A stretch of DNA of 64,000 nucleotides, taken from the IMG/VR virus record IMGVR_UViG_3300032315_001715, positions 186,001 to 250,000 of that record. The stretch is one strand, 5' to 3'. A program made the position numbers and the translations under genes. This document shows, piece after piece, positions 1-8,248 of this stretch; positions within the stretch are counted from its first letter, which is position 1, and each line of letters begins with the position of its first letter. The notes beneath the pieces were generated by a model, which was not told the DNA's origin, did no database searches, and worked only from the letters and a program-made list of their open reading frames with translations. The DNA is from a virus.

Positions 1-1
1 T

Positions 2-382
2 GATCAAAATCAAATCATATGGACACCGGACTCTGAAACATACCCAACACCGACATTGCCTGCCGTTAGTGCCATTGTTGACCCACACACCAGCGGGCCA
101 AACATAAACCTACCAGAAGCCGCCATTGGCCAACGATATCTGTTAACCGAGGATGCATCAGAAAGCAGCGTTGCGTGGGGTGCAATGACCAGCAAGGCCA
201 ACGATATCGTGGAATTTAACGGATCAAACTGGCAAGTGTCGTGGAATGCCGGAGATAACGCCAGTGCATTGGAGTACGTGTTAAACACGAGATCCAATCG
301 AACATACAGATGGCTTAATGGTTATTGGACCACTGTCATCGAGCCAAAGTATCTGCAAGGGTACTGGAGGATCAGCATGTGA
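2..382 (+). CDS. C-terminal part of a virion structural protein (5' end outside window)
   Basis: The frame is open from base 2 and ends at TGA 380-382, so this is the last ~126 codons of a longer gene. The visible part is rich in Trp, Asn and Gly (NGSNWQVSWNAGDN, NRTYRWLNGYWTT) and ends GYWRISM. This style is seen in C-terminal beta domains of T4-like virion (neck, baseplate or fibre) proteins and also occurs in the giant protein at 49-60 kb. The exact T4 counterpart cannot be decided from this piece. Its stop overlaps the next start (TGATG), so the CCA-enzyme gene is probably translated by coupling. Confidence 0.6.
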   Translation, partial: DQNQIIWTPDSETYPTPTLPAVSAIVDPHTSGPNINLPEAAIGQRYLLTEDASESSVAWGAMTSKANDIVEFNGSNWQVSWNAGDNASALEYVLNTRSNRTYRWLNGYWTTVIEPKYLQGYWRISM

Positions 383-1140
383 TGCAGACATCCCTGTTTG
401 AAATCAAAGGATCAATAGATGCCGAGTCGTTCGGCGCGATCTTCACACCAAATATCAAAAAAGTCATTAGGGTGGTAAGAAAGTACGGATTTGATATTCG
501 CGTGATCGGAGGGGCCGTTAGGGACTTTCTTCGCGGCAAAATGCCAAGAGATGTGGATTTTGCGACCAATGCCGAGCCGGCTGAACTGATGTTCATTTTT
601 GATCTCGAGGGCATCGAACATGACGATTGGGGCATTGCACACGGTACCATCAAGGCTGTTTTTGGTGATGAGGTGATTGATGTGACGTCAATCACGTATA
701 AGCTGCGAATTTCCGGTGATCGTATCAAGATAGATCGCAAGGCATCCTGGGAAACTGATGCTGCACGCAGGGATCTAACCATCAACGCAATGAGCGTTGA
801 TATGTACGGTAATTTATATGATTATCGAAACGGCCAAAAGGATTTAGCCGAACAATTGGTTAAATTCAATCCCGATGCGCAGGACAAGATCGACCAGGAC
901 CCATATACCATATTGCGATGGTTCAAGGCACTGGATTTGTTTGACGATCCAAAGTGGTTGAAAAAAGACAAGATGATCATCATGTCAAATGCCAGCAAGG
1001 TTTCGCGGGTTAAAAAAGAAAAACGCACGAGCAAGCTGCTAGCGTCACTGAAGCAGTCCAAAAAATGGCCAAAAATTCTCAAGCTCATGTGCGATACCGG
1101 GGTTGCAAAACAACTTGATCTAACTTGCACCGATGAATAA
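382..1140 (+). CDS. cca: CCA-adding tRNA nucleotidyltransferase (class II, poly(A) polymerase head domain)
   Basis: The 252-aa protein carries the class II nucleotidyltransferase signatures in order: GGAVRD (residues 43-48), RDVDFAT with the catalytic Asp pair D57/D59, and RRDLTINAM (129-137), which binds the incoming nucleotide. The family adds or repairs the 3'-CCA end of tRNA. It is shorter than bacterial enzymes (about 400 aa), having the head and neck but little of the tRNA-binding tail. The ATG at 382 is chosen because it overlaps the upstream stop and follows GGAGG at 366-370; an in-frame start at 325 would overlap the upstream gene. It opens the cassette of sugar genes. No tRNA gene is visible in the window, so the substrate may be host tRNA or phage tRNA encoded elsewhere. 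Confidence 0.85.
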   Translation: MQTSLFEIKGSIDAESFGAIFTPNIKKVIRVVRKYGFDIRVIGGAVRDFLRGKMPRDVDFATNAEPAELMFIFDLEGIEHDDWGIAHGTIKAVFGDEVIDVTSITYKLRISGDRIKIDRKASWETDAARRDLTINAMSVDMYGNLYDYRNGQKDLAEQLVKFNPDAQDKIDQDPYTILRWFKALDLFDDPKWLKKDKMIIMSNASKVSRVKKEKRTSKLLASLKQSKKWPKILKLMCDTGVAKQLDLTCTDE

Positions 1141-1159
1141 CAATTGATATACTTGGTCC

Positions 1160-2017
1160 ATGGCGGACCGCACACAGCAAGATCTCATCATTTCAGCATA
1201 TACCAACTATGATTGGTCAAAACTAAAGTATTGGGCAAACAGCATCGATCGATGCGGGTTTACCGGGGATAAGGTCATGATCGTTTATAACAGCGATCCG
1301 GCAACAGTGCAAAAATTAGTTGATCTTGGATTTAAGATCTGGGCCTTTAATCGAGATTCAACTACCGGTAATTTTTTCTGGCCAACCGAACTAATCATAG
1401 TGGTGCAGAGATTTTACCATATGTGGTATTATCTAAATCAGCTTCCAGACGACCATTATCGATATGTCATTACCACCGATGCCAAGGATGTAGTATTCCA
1501 AACCAATCCGGTAAAATGGCTGGAAAACAATCTAGGCAACAAGGACATCGTGGCTAGCTGCGAAAGCATTCGCTACATGCACGAACCATGGGGCGATGAC
1601 AACCTAAATGGTAGCTATCCCATGGTACACCAACAGATGAGAAAAAATCCAATCTGGAATTGCGGAGTACAAGCAGGCCGACAGCGTGCTATCAAGGAGC
1701 TATGGCTACATATATGGTTAATGTGCAAGGCTGGCGGTAGGCCAAATCCTGACCAAGCCGCATATAACGTTCTTCTGGATACCAAAGCATGGAGCGAAAT
1801 AACCAAGTTCTCGATGAGCGAGGATGGGTGGGCTTGCCAGGCAGGTACCACCGTTGATCCAAAAAAGATCAATGATTATCGGTCACATCTGCTGGAAGCA
1901 GAACCAGTTTGGCACGACGGGCTTGCCAAGACCAGCCAGAATCATACACATTCCATCCTGCATCAGTGGGATCGCATACCAACATGGCTTCCGGATATTG
2001 AAAAGAGATATGGATAG
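1160..2017 (+). CDS. Glycosyltransferase, GT-A fold type
   Basis: A 285-aa protein without signal peptide. It starts with a short beta strand (DLIISAYTNYDW) and has TTDAKDVVFQ at residues 105-113, which fits the DxD-type metal and nucleotide-sugar site of GT-A glycosyltransferases. A later stretch (NPDQAAYNVLL) resembles the acceptor-side region of such enzymes. It sits 20 nt after the CCA-enzyme gene and 3 nt before another glycosyltransferase. The ATG at 1160 has no clear Shine-Dalgarno. The transferase class is reasonably sure from motif and context; donor and acceptor sugars are unknown. Confidence 0.65.
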   Translation: MADRTQQDLIISAYTNYDWSKLKYWANSIDRCGFTGDKVMIVYNSDPATVQKLVDLGFKIWAFNRDSTTGNFFWPTELIIVVQRFYHMWYYLNQLPDDHYRYVITTDAKDVVFQTNPVKWLENNLGNKDIVASCESIRYMHEPWGDDNLNGSYPMVHQQMRKNPIWNCGVQAGRQRAIKELWLHIWLMCKAGGRPNPDQAAYNVLLDTKAWSEITKFSMSEDGWACQAGTTVDPKKINDYRSHLLEAEPVWHDGLAKTSQNHTHSILHQWDRIPTWLPDIEKRYG

Positions 2018-2020
2018 AAA

Positions 2021-3004
2021 ATGGAAACAAATCTACAACAGCTACACCTTGAACAAGAAACTGCCATCAAGACTCCAATACCCATGCCACAATATTTGGC
2101 CGGTAAAAGCATCGTAACCAGTTGTTATCGATCGGAGATTCCTGGTGCTTACATTTTATTAAGCGAGCTGCATCGCCTTGATTTCAACATTCCAATAGAG
2201 GTGTTTTATCGAGAAGGTGAGCTTAATCAAGATGAGATCAGCGAAATGCAAAAGATATCTCCGGGGCAGATAGTCTTTAAAAAGCTGCAAAGCCCTGCAA
2301 TGAATTTTGTTGATAGATGGGGTAACGTCAAGGGATGGAGCACCAAGGTGCTGGCGATATTTGAAAGCCAGTATGAGGAAAATCTATGGATTGATTGTGA
2401 TAATGTTCCGATACGTAACTGCATGGATCTATTCAGTGACACTGAATACCTGCAGAAAGGCTCCATGTTTTGGCGAGACGTGTACAGCATTGATCGTGCT
2501 GATCAATATTGGAGCGGCAGCGACATGTGGAAGATTTTTGATGTAGTGCCTAACGACGGCGAGCCATTTGAAAGCGGACAATTTCTCATCAACAAACCCA
2601 AGGTCTGGTTGCAGTTTTCGTTGATGCACTATTATACCACACGCAACGAAATCTATTATCAGTTCGGCGGAGACGCTGAGTGCTGGCGAATGGCATGGCA
2701 GCGTGTGTCGATATCCCAAAACGGTTATCATTCGAAATTCAACTATCATTCGAGCGATCAAGTTCCATATGGGCTAATGCCGTATGGTCCTTTCCACAAG
2801 GGTGTGCAAAATCCGTGGCACAAATACGGTGGCGGCAGCGTAATGGTACAGAGAGATCGCAAGGGTGACGAGCTGTTTAATCACCGTAATCTAAACAAGT
2901 GGCGATGGAAGGAAGAAAATCCGTTTAACCACGATGTACAAAACGAATTTTCCTACCATGCTATCATGCGACACATCAAATCCAAGTACGGAGTTACCAA
3001 TTAA
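2021..3004 (+). CDS. Glycosyltransferase, GT71/mannosyltransferase-like
   Basis: A 327-aa protein with the sequence order typical of alpha-mannosyltransferase (MNN1-like) GT-A enzymes: GWSTKVLAIFESQYEENLW followed by IDCDNVPIRN (D125/D127 as the DxD pair), then an LF-containing strand and a C-terminal region with KGVQNPWHKYGGG. The family transfers a sugar from a nucleotide-sugar donor to a glycan or protein. The stop overlaps the next start (TAATG at 3002-3006), indicating an operon. No membrane segment is present, so it should act in the cytoplasm. Family assignment is from motif reading only. Confidence 0.6.
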   Translation: METNLQQLHLEQETAIKTPIPMPQYLAGKSIVTSCYRSEIPGAYILLSELHRLDFNIPIEVFYREGELNQDEISEMQKISPGQIVFKKLQSPAMNFVDRWGNVKGWSTKVLAIFESQYEENLWIDCDNVPIRNCMDLFSDTEYLQKGSMFWRDVYSIDRADQYWSGSDMWKIFDVVPNDGEPFESGQFLINKPKVWLQFSLMHYYTTRNEIYYQFGGDAECWRMAWQRVSISQNGYHSKFNYHSSDQVPYGLMPYGPFHKGVQNPWHKYGGGSVMVQRDRKGDELFNHRNLNKWRWKEENPFNHDVQNEFSYHAIMRHIKSKYGVTN

Positions 3005-4203
3005 TGGTAGAGATGCTAAGCCGGTTTGTTTATCAGGAAGACTGGAAGGTTTCATATGATCCCGACCGAGAACCGCAAAAGGTGAAGAGAACGCCGGTAC
3101 GACCTAGGCATCTATGGGTATTTGATTTCGAGGAAAACTACGACTGGGATACCATATGGAATGACGCCGTGCAGATCAACAACGACACTGTGCTGTTGAT
3201 TGGTCCGCCGTTGTATGAACATGCTAACTGGTTGCAAACCAATCACCCTCTGTACCTAAAGAGTACCAACCGCACATTACCAATGGAAATACGGGAGCTC
3301 GACCGTACCTGCGTCACCATGGTGAAGGTCCCAGGAATCGTTGACGAGCTGTTTGTGGCAGGTGATCACGGCGAGAAAACCATCAAGGTCAATCAACCAT
3401 CGTTTGATTTTGCCGGAAAAAAGGTCATCGTCACCATCAGCAGGGATCACCCCATCGAGTGGCTGAAGCAGTGGATAGATTATCATCGGATGGTGCACAA
3501 TATTGACGGATTGTTACTTTATAACAATCGCAGCAAGATCTATACCTCGGCAGAACTTGAAGCAGCTATCAGTAGATCCGACATGATGATCAAGGTCGTC
3601 GACTACGACGTACCGTTTGGTTGCATGGGCGGAGGAGATTGGGAATGGCAAGGTAGGAGAGGAACATCCCTGCCGTGGGATAGCGATTTCTCCCAGTATG
3701 TCATGCTGGAACATGCCAAATGGAGATACTTACACTGTGCCGATTTGGTGATTAACGCCGATACCGACGAACTACTATACATAAAACACACCACGCTCGA
3801 CGGCATGTCAGAATATTGCAAGACCAGCTCAAACAGCGTGTGGCTTTACAAGGGCACATGGATAGAACCGGTTGATAGCCTCACCGGTGTTGTTGCTAGT
3901 GATTTATCATTTGACGATCGCAGGTTTGATCGTTACTGGCAAACCAATAATGCCAATCAACGAGGCATTGGTATCAAATGGATGCTTAATCCGCAACGCA
4001 ACATGAGCTACCAATGGCATCTGCATAAAACATTTGGACCACACATGATGACCGATGAGATCGGATTTGGCCACTATCTGGCCATGAATACATCGTGGAG
4101 CTGGCCTCGAGATGGATACCAAGGTGACAAATCAACGCTGGTAGATCATGCGGAAATGAAATCCCATCTGCTGAGATGGAATCCTAAATTTGGAGAAATG
4201 TAA
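3004..4203 (+). CDS. Glycosyltransferase, GT92-like (GT-A fold)
   Basis: A 399-aa protein. The first ~130 residues match no family I know. From about residue 140 it reads like a GT92/DUF23 glycosyltransferase: ISRDHPIEWLKQWIDYHRMV, then LLLYNNRS, then the metal-binding NADTDELLY near residue 252. GT92 members commonly have the 'E.W..yH...G.....iYdN.S' pattern and a DxDE/TDE motif. Translation is coupled on both sides (TAATG overlaps). The long N-terminal region could be a second, acceptor-binding domain. Sugar specificity is unknown. Confidence 0.6.
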   Translation: MVEMLSRFVYQEDWKVSYDPDREPQKVKRTPVRPRHLWVFDFEENYDWDTIWNDAVQINNDTVLLIGPPLYEHANWLQTNHPLYLKSTNRTLPMEIRELDRTCVTMVKVPGIVDELFVAGDHGEKTIKVNQPSFDFAGKKVIVTISRDHPIEWLKQWIDYHRMVHNIDGLLLYNNRSKIYTSAELEAAISRSDMMIKVVDYDVPFGCMGGGDWEWQGRRGTSLPWDSDFSQYVMLEHAKWRYLHCADLVINADTDELLYIKHTTLDGMSEYCKTSSNSVWLYKGTWIEPVDSLTGVVASDLSFDDRRFDRYWQTNNANQRGIGIKWMLNPQRNMSYQWHLHKTFGPHMMTDEIGFGHYLAMNTSWSWPRDGYQGDKSTLVDHAEMKSHLLRWNPKFGEM

Positions 4204-4856
4204 TGCGCGGAACACTGGTAACCATACACGACAACAACTATGCAAAGCTAGCCGACTTAACGTGGACTAGAAATCGAACACAATATGCGCTGAAACACGG
4301 TTACGATGCCATAGCCAAGACCAGTGGGTTCGATACCTCCATGTCAATCGGCTTTGCTAAGATCGCACTGCTGCTTGAGATCATGCACAAGGGGCAGCAC
4401 GATGTGCTCCACTGGAGTGGCACCGATACGCTGATTACTAATTTTCATATACCATTGTCAGAATTCCTATACGATGGATATCACGTAACCATTGCTACCG
4501 ATTTTAACGGTATCCAAAGCGATAGCTTTGTGATACGCAATACCATGGAAGGTCGGGCATGGTTACAAATGATCATGGATAAAATGCCAGAATATCGAAA
4601 TCATCCATTTCTAGAACAAGGAGTGATGATGGAAACCTATCAACAATATCAACACATCGTCAAGGTTGTTCCGCAGAGATTTTTGAATAGCTATCACTAT
4701 CCCCTTTACAAAAACAAGGGGGCACGCAATAATCATGATAAACTAGGATTTAGCGGACAATGGCATGTTGGTGATTTTTTGATCCATTCTCCGGATCAAC
4801 CCATGCACATACGCATGGACCTATTCAATCAAATACTACCAATGGTGGTTACATAA
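4203..4856 (+). CDS. Probable glycosyltransferase, GT34-like
   Basis: A 217-aa protein that starts MRGTLVTIHDNNYAKLADLTWTRN and has VLHWSGTDTLITN near residues 66-80. This is the position and style of the DxD region in galactosyl/mannosyl-transferases of the GT34 type (W.D.D.l..n). The rest (SDSFVIRNTMEGRAWL, HPFLEQGVMME, a C-terminal GDFLIHSPD) also follows that family's layout, in which a flanking 'FLIRNs..g...L' and 'E Q .a...' are common. The first Asp of the motif is replaced here (SGTDT), so activity is less sure. It is coupled to the preceding gene (TAATG) and lies 8 nt before rfbH. Confidence 0.5.
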   Translation: MRGTLVTIHDNNYAKLADLTWTRNRTQYALKHGYDAIAKTSGFDTSMSIGFAKIALLLEIMHKGQHDVLHWSGTDTLITNFHIPLSEFLYDGYHVTIATDFNGIQSDSFVIRNTMEGRAWLQMIMDKMPEYRNHPFLEQGVMMETYQQYQHIVKVVPQRFLNSYHYPLYKNKGARNNHDKLGFSGQWHVGDFLIHSPDQPMHIRMDLFNQILPMVVT

Positions 4857-4864
4857 GGATCCTA

Positions 4865-6190
4865 ATGCCAGATATCAGCGCAATCCTCGGTCTCGTCCAG
4901 GAACACATTACTGACAAGCACGCAACAAAGAGCTGGATACCTGGCGTTGATACCGTGCAATATGCCGGACCGTATTTTGACCATCGAGAATATGTCGCAG
5001 CGGTTGAAAGCCTCCTCGGCGGCTGGTTGGTCTTGGGCAAGGATGCACAGAAATTCGAGCACCATTTTCCTAGGCAATTCGGCAAACTACATGGGGTCCT
5101 TACCAACAGCGGCAGTTCCAGCAATTTAATACAAACGAATGCCTTACGCAGCAAGAGGTTATGGAATCTCCCGCAGGGTACCAAGGTGTTGACCCCAATA
5201 GCTGGTTTTCCAACAACCGTTAATCCAATTTTGCAGGTCGGATTTGTACCGGTCTGGGTTGATATCGACCTCGACGGGCTAAATCTCAATCTTGATCATG
5301 TTGAGCAGATCCTCGAGGACGATCCGGAGATACGCGTCATCACCTTTGCGCATGTCCTTGGTAATCCGCCAAACATGGCTCGATTGATGGAACTGGTTCA
5401 AAAACACCAGCTGATACTGCTAGAGGATTGTTGCGACGCGCTTGGCAGCACCTATGATGGAAAACCTCTGGGTAGTTTTGGCGAGATGGCATCCTGTTCG
5501 TTTTACCCTGCACATCACATCACCGGAGGGGAAGGTGGGTTCGTCGCCACTAGAACAGCTGAGCAGGAACAGGTTGTACGGAGCTTCCGTGAGTGGGGTC
5601 GAGGCTGCTACTGCGTCGGACCGAAGGCCAATCTTCTTAAGAATGGTACCTGTGGTTGCCGATTCAAGGAATGGGTTCCGGCCATGCCTGGTGAGATTTT
5701 TGATCACAAATACGTTTATGACGAAATTGGTTATAACTTAAAGCCAATTGAGCTACAGGCCAGCATGTTGTTGGTACAAATGGACAAGCTAGCCGAGATC
5801 GGTGCATTGAGACGCAGAAATCATGCATTGTTGCTTGATATATTCAAGCCTTACGAGCAGTTCTTTCATCTCCCATATGCAACACCGGCAAGCGATCCAA
5901 GCTGGTTTGCGTTTGCTTTAACCATACGAAACGGTGCACCGTTTGATCGCAGGCGATTCGTTGATCATGTCGAAAGCGCTAAGATCCAAACAAGACCGTA
6001 CTTTGCTGGCAACATCATGTTGCAACCAGCATATGATCATCTCGTCGATCCAGTTGCAACCGCTGCAAGATATCCCACGGCTACCAAGGTCATGCGAGAC
6101 ACGTTCTTCCTCGGAACCAGCCCGGTTATCACCATTGAGCAGATCGCGTACATTGGTGAGGTAGTGCGTGGATTCATGGAGACGATCTGA
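4865..6190 (+). CDS. rfbH: RfbH-type nucleotide-sugar 3-dehydratase (E1, PMP and iron-sulphur enzyme)
   Basis: The 441-aa protein is a DegT/AspC-fold enzyme in which the PLP-binding Lys is replaced by His: FYPAHHITGGEGG puts His at 217/218. This replacement defines the CDP-4-keto-6-deoxyglucose 3-dehydratases (E1, RfbH/DdhC/AscC). It also has the Cys set expected for the [2Fe-2S] cluster of E1 (C248, C250, C263, C265). EDCCDALG (187-194) supplies the PMP-contacting Asp. The family removes the C3 hydroxyl of a 4-keto-6-deoxy sugar, giving 3,6-dideoxy sugars, and needs a reductase (E3) for turnover. No E3 is seen in the window. Start supported by AAGGA at 4856-4860. Followed by coupled E1-alpha and E1-beta-like genes. 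Confidence 0.85.
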   Translation: MPDISAILGLVQEHITDKHATKSWIPGVDTVQYAGPYFDHREYVAAVESLLGGWLVLGKDAQKFEHHFPRQFGKLHGVLTNSGSSSNLIQTNALRSKRLWNLPQGTKVLTPIAGFPTTVNPILQVGFVPVWVDIDLDGLNLNLDHVEQILEDDPEIRVITFAHVLGNPPNMARLMELVQKHQLILLEDCCDALGSTYDGKPLGSFGEMASCSFYPAHHITGGEGGFVATRTAEQEQVVRSFREWGRGCYCVGPKANLLKNGTCGCRFKEWVPAMPGEIFDHKYVYDEIGYNLKPIELQASMLLVQMDKLAEIGALRRRNHALLLDIFKPYEQFFHLPYATPASDPSWFAFALTIRNGAPFDRRRFVDHVESAKIQTRPYFAGNIMLQPAYDHLVDPVATAARYPTATKVMRDTFFLGTSPVITIEQIAYIGEVVRGFMETI

Positions 6191-6816
6191 TGATCAGCAA
6201 ACAAGAGATGATGGATTTTGAGGAAGAAATCGGCTATAGATTCAACAATCGAGAGATACGAGCGCCAATACATCTTTCATCCGGTAACGAGGATCAAATC
6301 ATTAGGATCTTTGCGGAATGTGGCGTTGACATCAACAACGATTGGGTGTGTTGTACATGGCGCAACCATTATCAAGCACTACTCAAGGGGGTGCCAGTTG
6401 ATATTCTACGTGATCAGATCATCTCCGGTAAGAGCATGGTGCTGAATTTACCAGAATACAAGTTTGTTGCATCCAGCATTGTCGGCGGTATCCCTAGCAT
6501 TGCCGTTGGTCTAGCACTGGCAGCAAAGCTTAGGAAGAGCAGCGAGCGAGTATGGTGCTGGACCGGAGACATGAGTGCCGAGACCGGCGCATGGCACGAA
6601 GCATACAAATATTCCGTCAACCACGATTTACCGATTACGTTTGTCGTTGAGGACAACGGTCTCAGCGTTCTAACTCCGACCTCGGAGATATGGGGTCGCC
6701 GCGTGCCGTATTATGCCGCTGACCAGGACTGGTACCAGGATCGACACCTGATTTACTATCGATATACCAACAACAAATGGCCGCATGCCGGTGCCGGGGT
6801 AAGGGTGCAGTTCTAA
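6190..6816 (+). CDS. Thiamine-diphosphate enzyme, alpha-type subunit (E1-alpha/transketolase-N-like)
   Basis: A 208-aa protein with the thiamine-diphosphate binding signature: GDMSAETGAWHEA from residue 126 and VEDNG at 153-157, matching the GDG...EDN pattern of E1-alpha and transketolase N-terminal domains. It is much shorter than E1-alpha of keto-acid dehydrogenases (about 320-360 aa). The next gene, overlapping by one base (TAATG), encodes the matching beta/pyrimidine-binding half, so the two probably form one enzyme. Such enzymes move an activated two-carbon (acetyl or glycolyl) group. Lying between rfbH and a sugar-nucleotide SDR, it may decorate a keto sugar; that role is inference. Confidence 0.75.
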   Translation: MISKQEMMDFEEEIGYRFNNREIRAPIHLSSGNEDQIIRIFAECGVDINNDWVCCTWRNHYQALLKGVPVDILRDQIISGKSMVLNLPEYKFVASSIVGGIPSIAVGLALAAKLRKSSERVWCWTGDMSAETGAWHEAYKYSVNHDLPITFVVEDNGLSVLTPTSEIWGRRVPYYAADQDWYQDRHLIYYRYTNNKWPHAGAGVRVQF

Positions 6817-7358
6817 TGAGCAATCAGCTATATAACCGTCGACTTCGAGAGGCAATGAATTGGCTCGCCATGCAATCAAATACGGTATTTCTAGGACAAG
6901 CGGTTAGCTATGCCGGCACCGGATGCTACGAAAGCTTGACCGAGATACCATCTGAGAAAAAGATAGAATTTCCTGTTGCTGAAAATTTCCAAATCGGCGT
7001 CAGCATTGGCTTAGCAATGAATGGATTGATTCCGATCAGCGTCGTACCTCGTTGGAATTTTTTGTTGTGTGCTGCTGACCAAATCGTCAATCATCTTGAC
7101 AAGATGTCGTTGCTCAGTGACGGAGGATACCAACCAAAGGTCATCATACGTGTTGCGGTTGGTTCCGAGCATCCCGTTGATCCGCAGGATCAACACAAGG
7201 GTAATTTTTCCCAGGCGTTTCGATTGATGTGCAAGACCGTGGACATAATCGAAGTAACCAATCCAGGATCCATACTATCAGCATATCAGCTGGCATACAA
7301 TCGCACCGACGGCCGCAGCACCATCGTGGTTGAGTTTCCCGATTACATGAAGGACTGA
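6816..7358 (+). CDS. Thiamine-diphosphate enzyme, beta-type subunit (E1-beta/transketolase-Pyr-like)
   Basis: A 180-aa protein matching the pyrimidine-binding half of E1-beta/transketolase: early NTVFLGQAV, then KIEFPVAENFQIGVSIGLAMNGLIPI, where the Glu of the PVAE motif is the residue expected to activate the thiamine ring, then IIRVAVGS. It lacks the C-terminal transketolase domain present in typical E1-beta (about 325 aa), so the pair is a minimal split transketolase-like enzyme. ATG 6816 overlaps the preceding TAA and has AAGGG at 6802-6806; in-frame upstream codons lie inside the alpha gene. A 50-nt gap precedes the next gene. Confidence 0.7.
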   Translation: MSNQLYNRRLREAMNWLAMQSNTVFLGQAVSYAGTGCYESLTEIPSEKKIEFPVAENFQIGVSIGLAMNGLIPISVVPRWNFLLCAADQIVNHLDKMSLLSDGGYQPKVIIRVAVGSEHPVDPQDQHKGNFSQAFRLMCKTVDIIEVTNPGSILSAYQLAYNRTDGRSTIVVEFPDYMKD

Positions 7359-7408
7359 ATTTGCAAGGCCGAGCCAACGACTGTTACTATTGATAATATT
7401 TGGAGAAA

Positions 7409-8248
7409 ATGGTGGACGATCCGGTGATATTAATGACAGGTGCTGCTGGCATCGTCGGACGAGTGCTGTCGAGAGAACTTGCGCATCGACGCATCATCGG
7501 AATTAACAGCATTGATGCCGATCTATCCGATACGGCACAATTCTCAAGCATCATGGATAGATATCAACCTGACGTTCTCCTGCACTGCGCTGCTAGGGGA
7601 GGACGCCAACCAGCCGGTATCTTTAATCAAGATGACCTGATAAACAATCTACAGATAGTTGAAAACATAAGGTATCACCGTGATCGATTTAAACAGATCA
7701 TCAATATATCCAGCGGTGCTGAGTATGGTCTAGAACGTGCAATCGTCGATGTTGAGGAAATTTGGTTAAATCGCAACATGTATCCCCTACCAACTGATAG
7801 CTACGGATTGTCAAAGAGAATTTCATGGCAGATTTTTGAAGATATGGAGAATGCGATTAATGTTCGCATATTTGGTTGCTTTGATCCAACCGAATCCGAT
7901 TCTAGACTGTTGAGAAGATTTGTCAATTGTAAGACCAAGAAACAGGGAAATTTCCAATTACGCCACGATCGTCCGTTCAGTTGGATATCCATGGTTGATC
8001 TAGCCACGGTCATTGACTCGATCGTTGAGAACGGCGCACCAAGCACCATTAACGTTGCATATCCAGAAACTGCGTCCATGCTGTTAAGTGACTTTCTCAA
8101 TCGATGGTGCAAAATACACGGTGTTCCGCCGGATTACGAGATCGTTGATGAGATTGGACTTTCGTACACATGCAACAGTGCTATCATGCAATCTCTCATC
8201 AACCGACCGTTAAGGGGACTGGATGCTTGCCTAAAGGATTACACATGA
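7409..8248 (+). CDS. Extended short-chain dehydrogenase/epimerase (nucleotide-sugar)
   Basis: A 279-aa extended SDR: GAAGIVGRVL (11-20) is the Rossmann GxxGxxG, VLLHCAARGG follows at the usual distance, NISSGAEYG supplies the Ser region, and SYGLSK gives the YxxxK catalytic pair. Family members epimerise, reduce or dehydrate nucleotide sugars using NAD(P). The lack of an STDEVYG motif argues against a 4,6-dehydratase; a reductase or GDP-fucose-synthase-like role is possible. ATG 7409 is preferred over the upstream in-frame TTG at 7400 because GGAG (7402-7405) precedes it. It overlaps the next gene (ATGA). Confidence 0.75.
   Translation: MVDDPVILMTGAAGIVGRVLSRELAHRRIIGINSIDADLSDTAQFSSIMDRYQPDVLLHCAARGGRQPAGIFNQDDLINNLQIVENIRYHRDRFKQIINISSGAEYGLERAIVDVEEIWLNRNMYPLPTDSYGLSKRISWQIFEDMENAINVRIFGCFDPTESDSRLLRRFVNCKTKKQGNFQLRHDRPFSWISMVDLATVIDSIVENGAPSTINVAYPETASMLLSDFLNRWCKIHGVPPDYEIVDEIGLSYTCNSAIMQSLINRPLRGLDACLKDYT

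Noticed and set aside
3004-4203. GT92-like gene as a frameshifted fusion of two proteins
   Set aside because: The frame is intact and the N-terminal 130 residues, though unrecognised, have normal composition and coupling signals at both ends.
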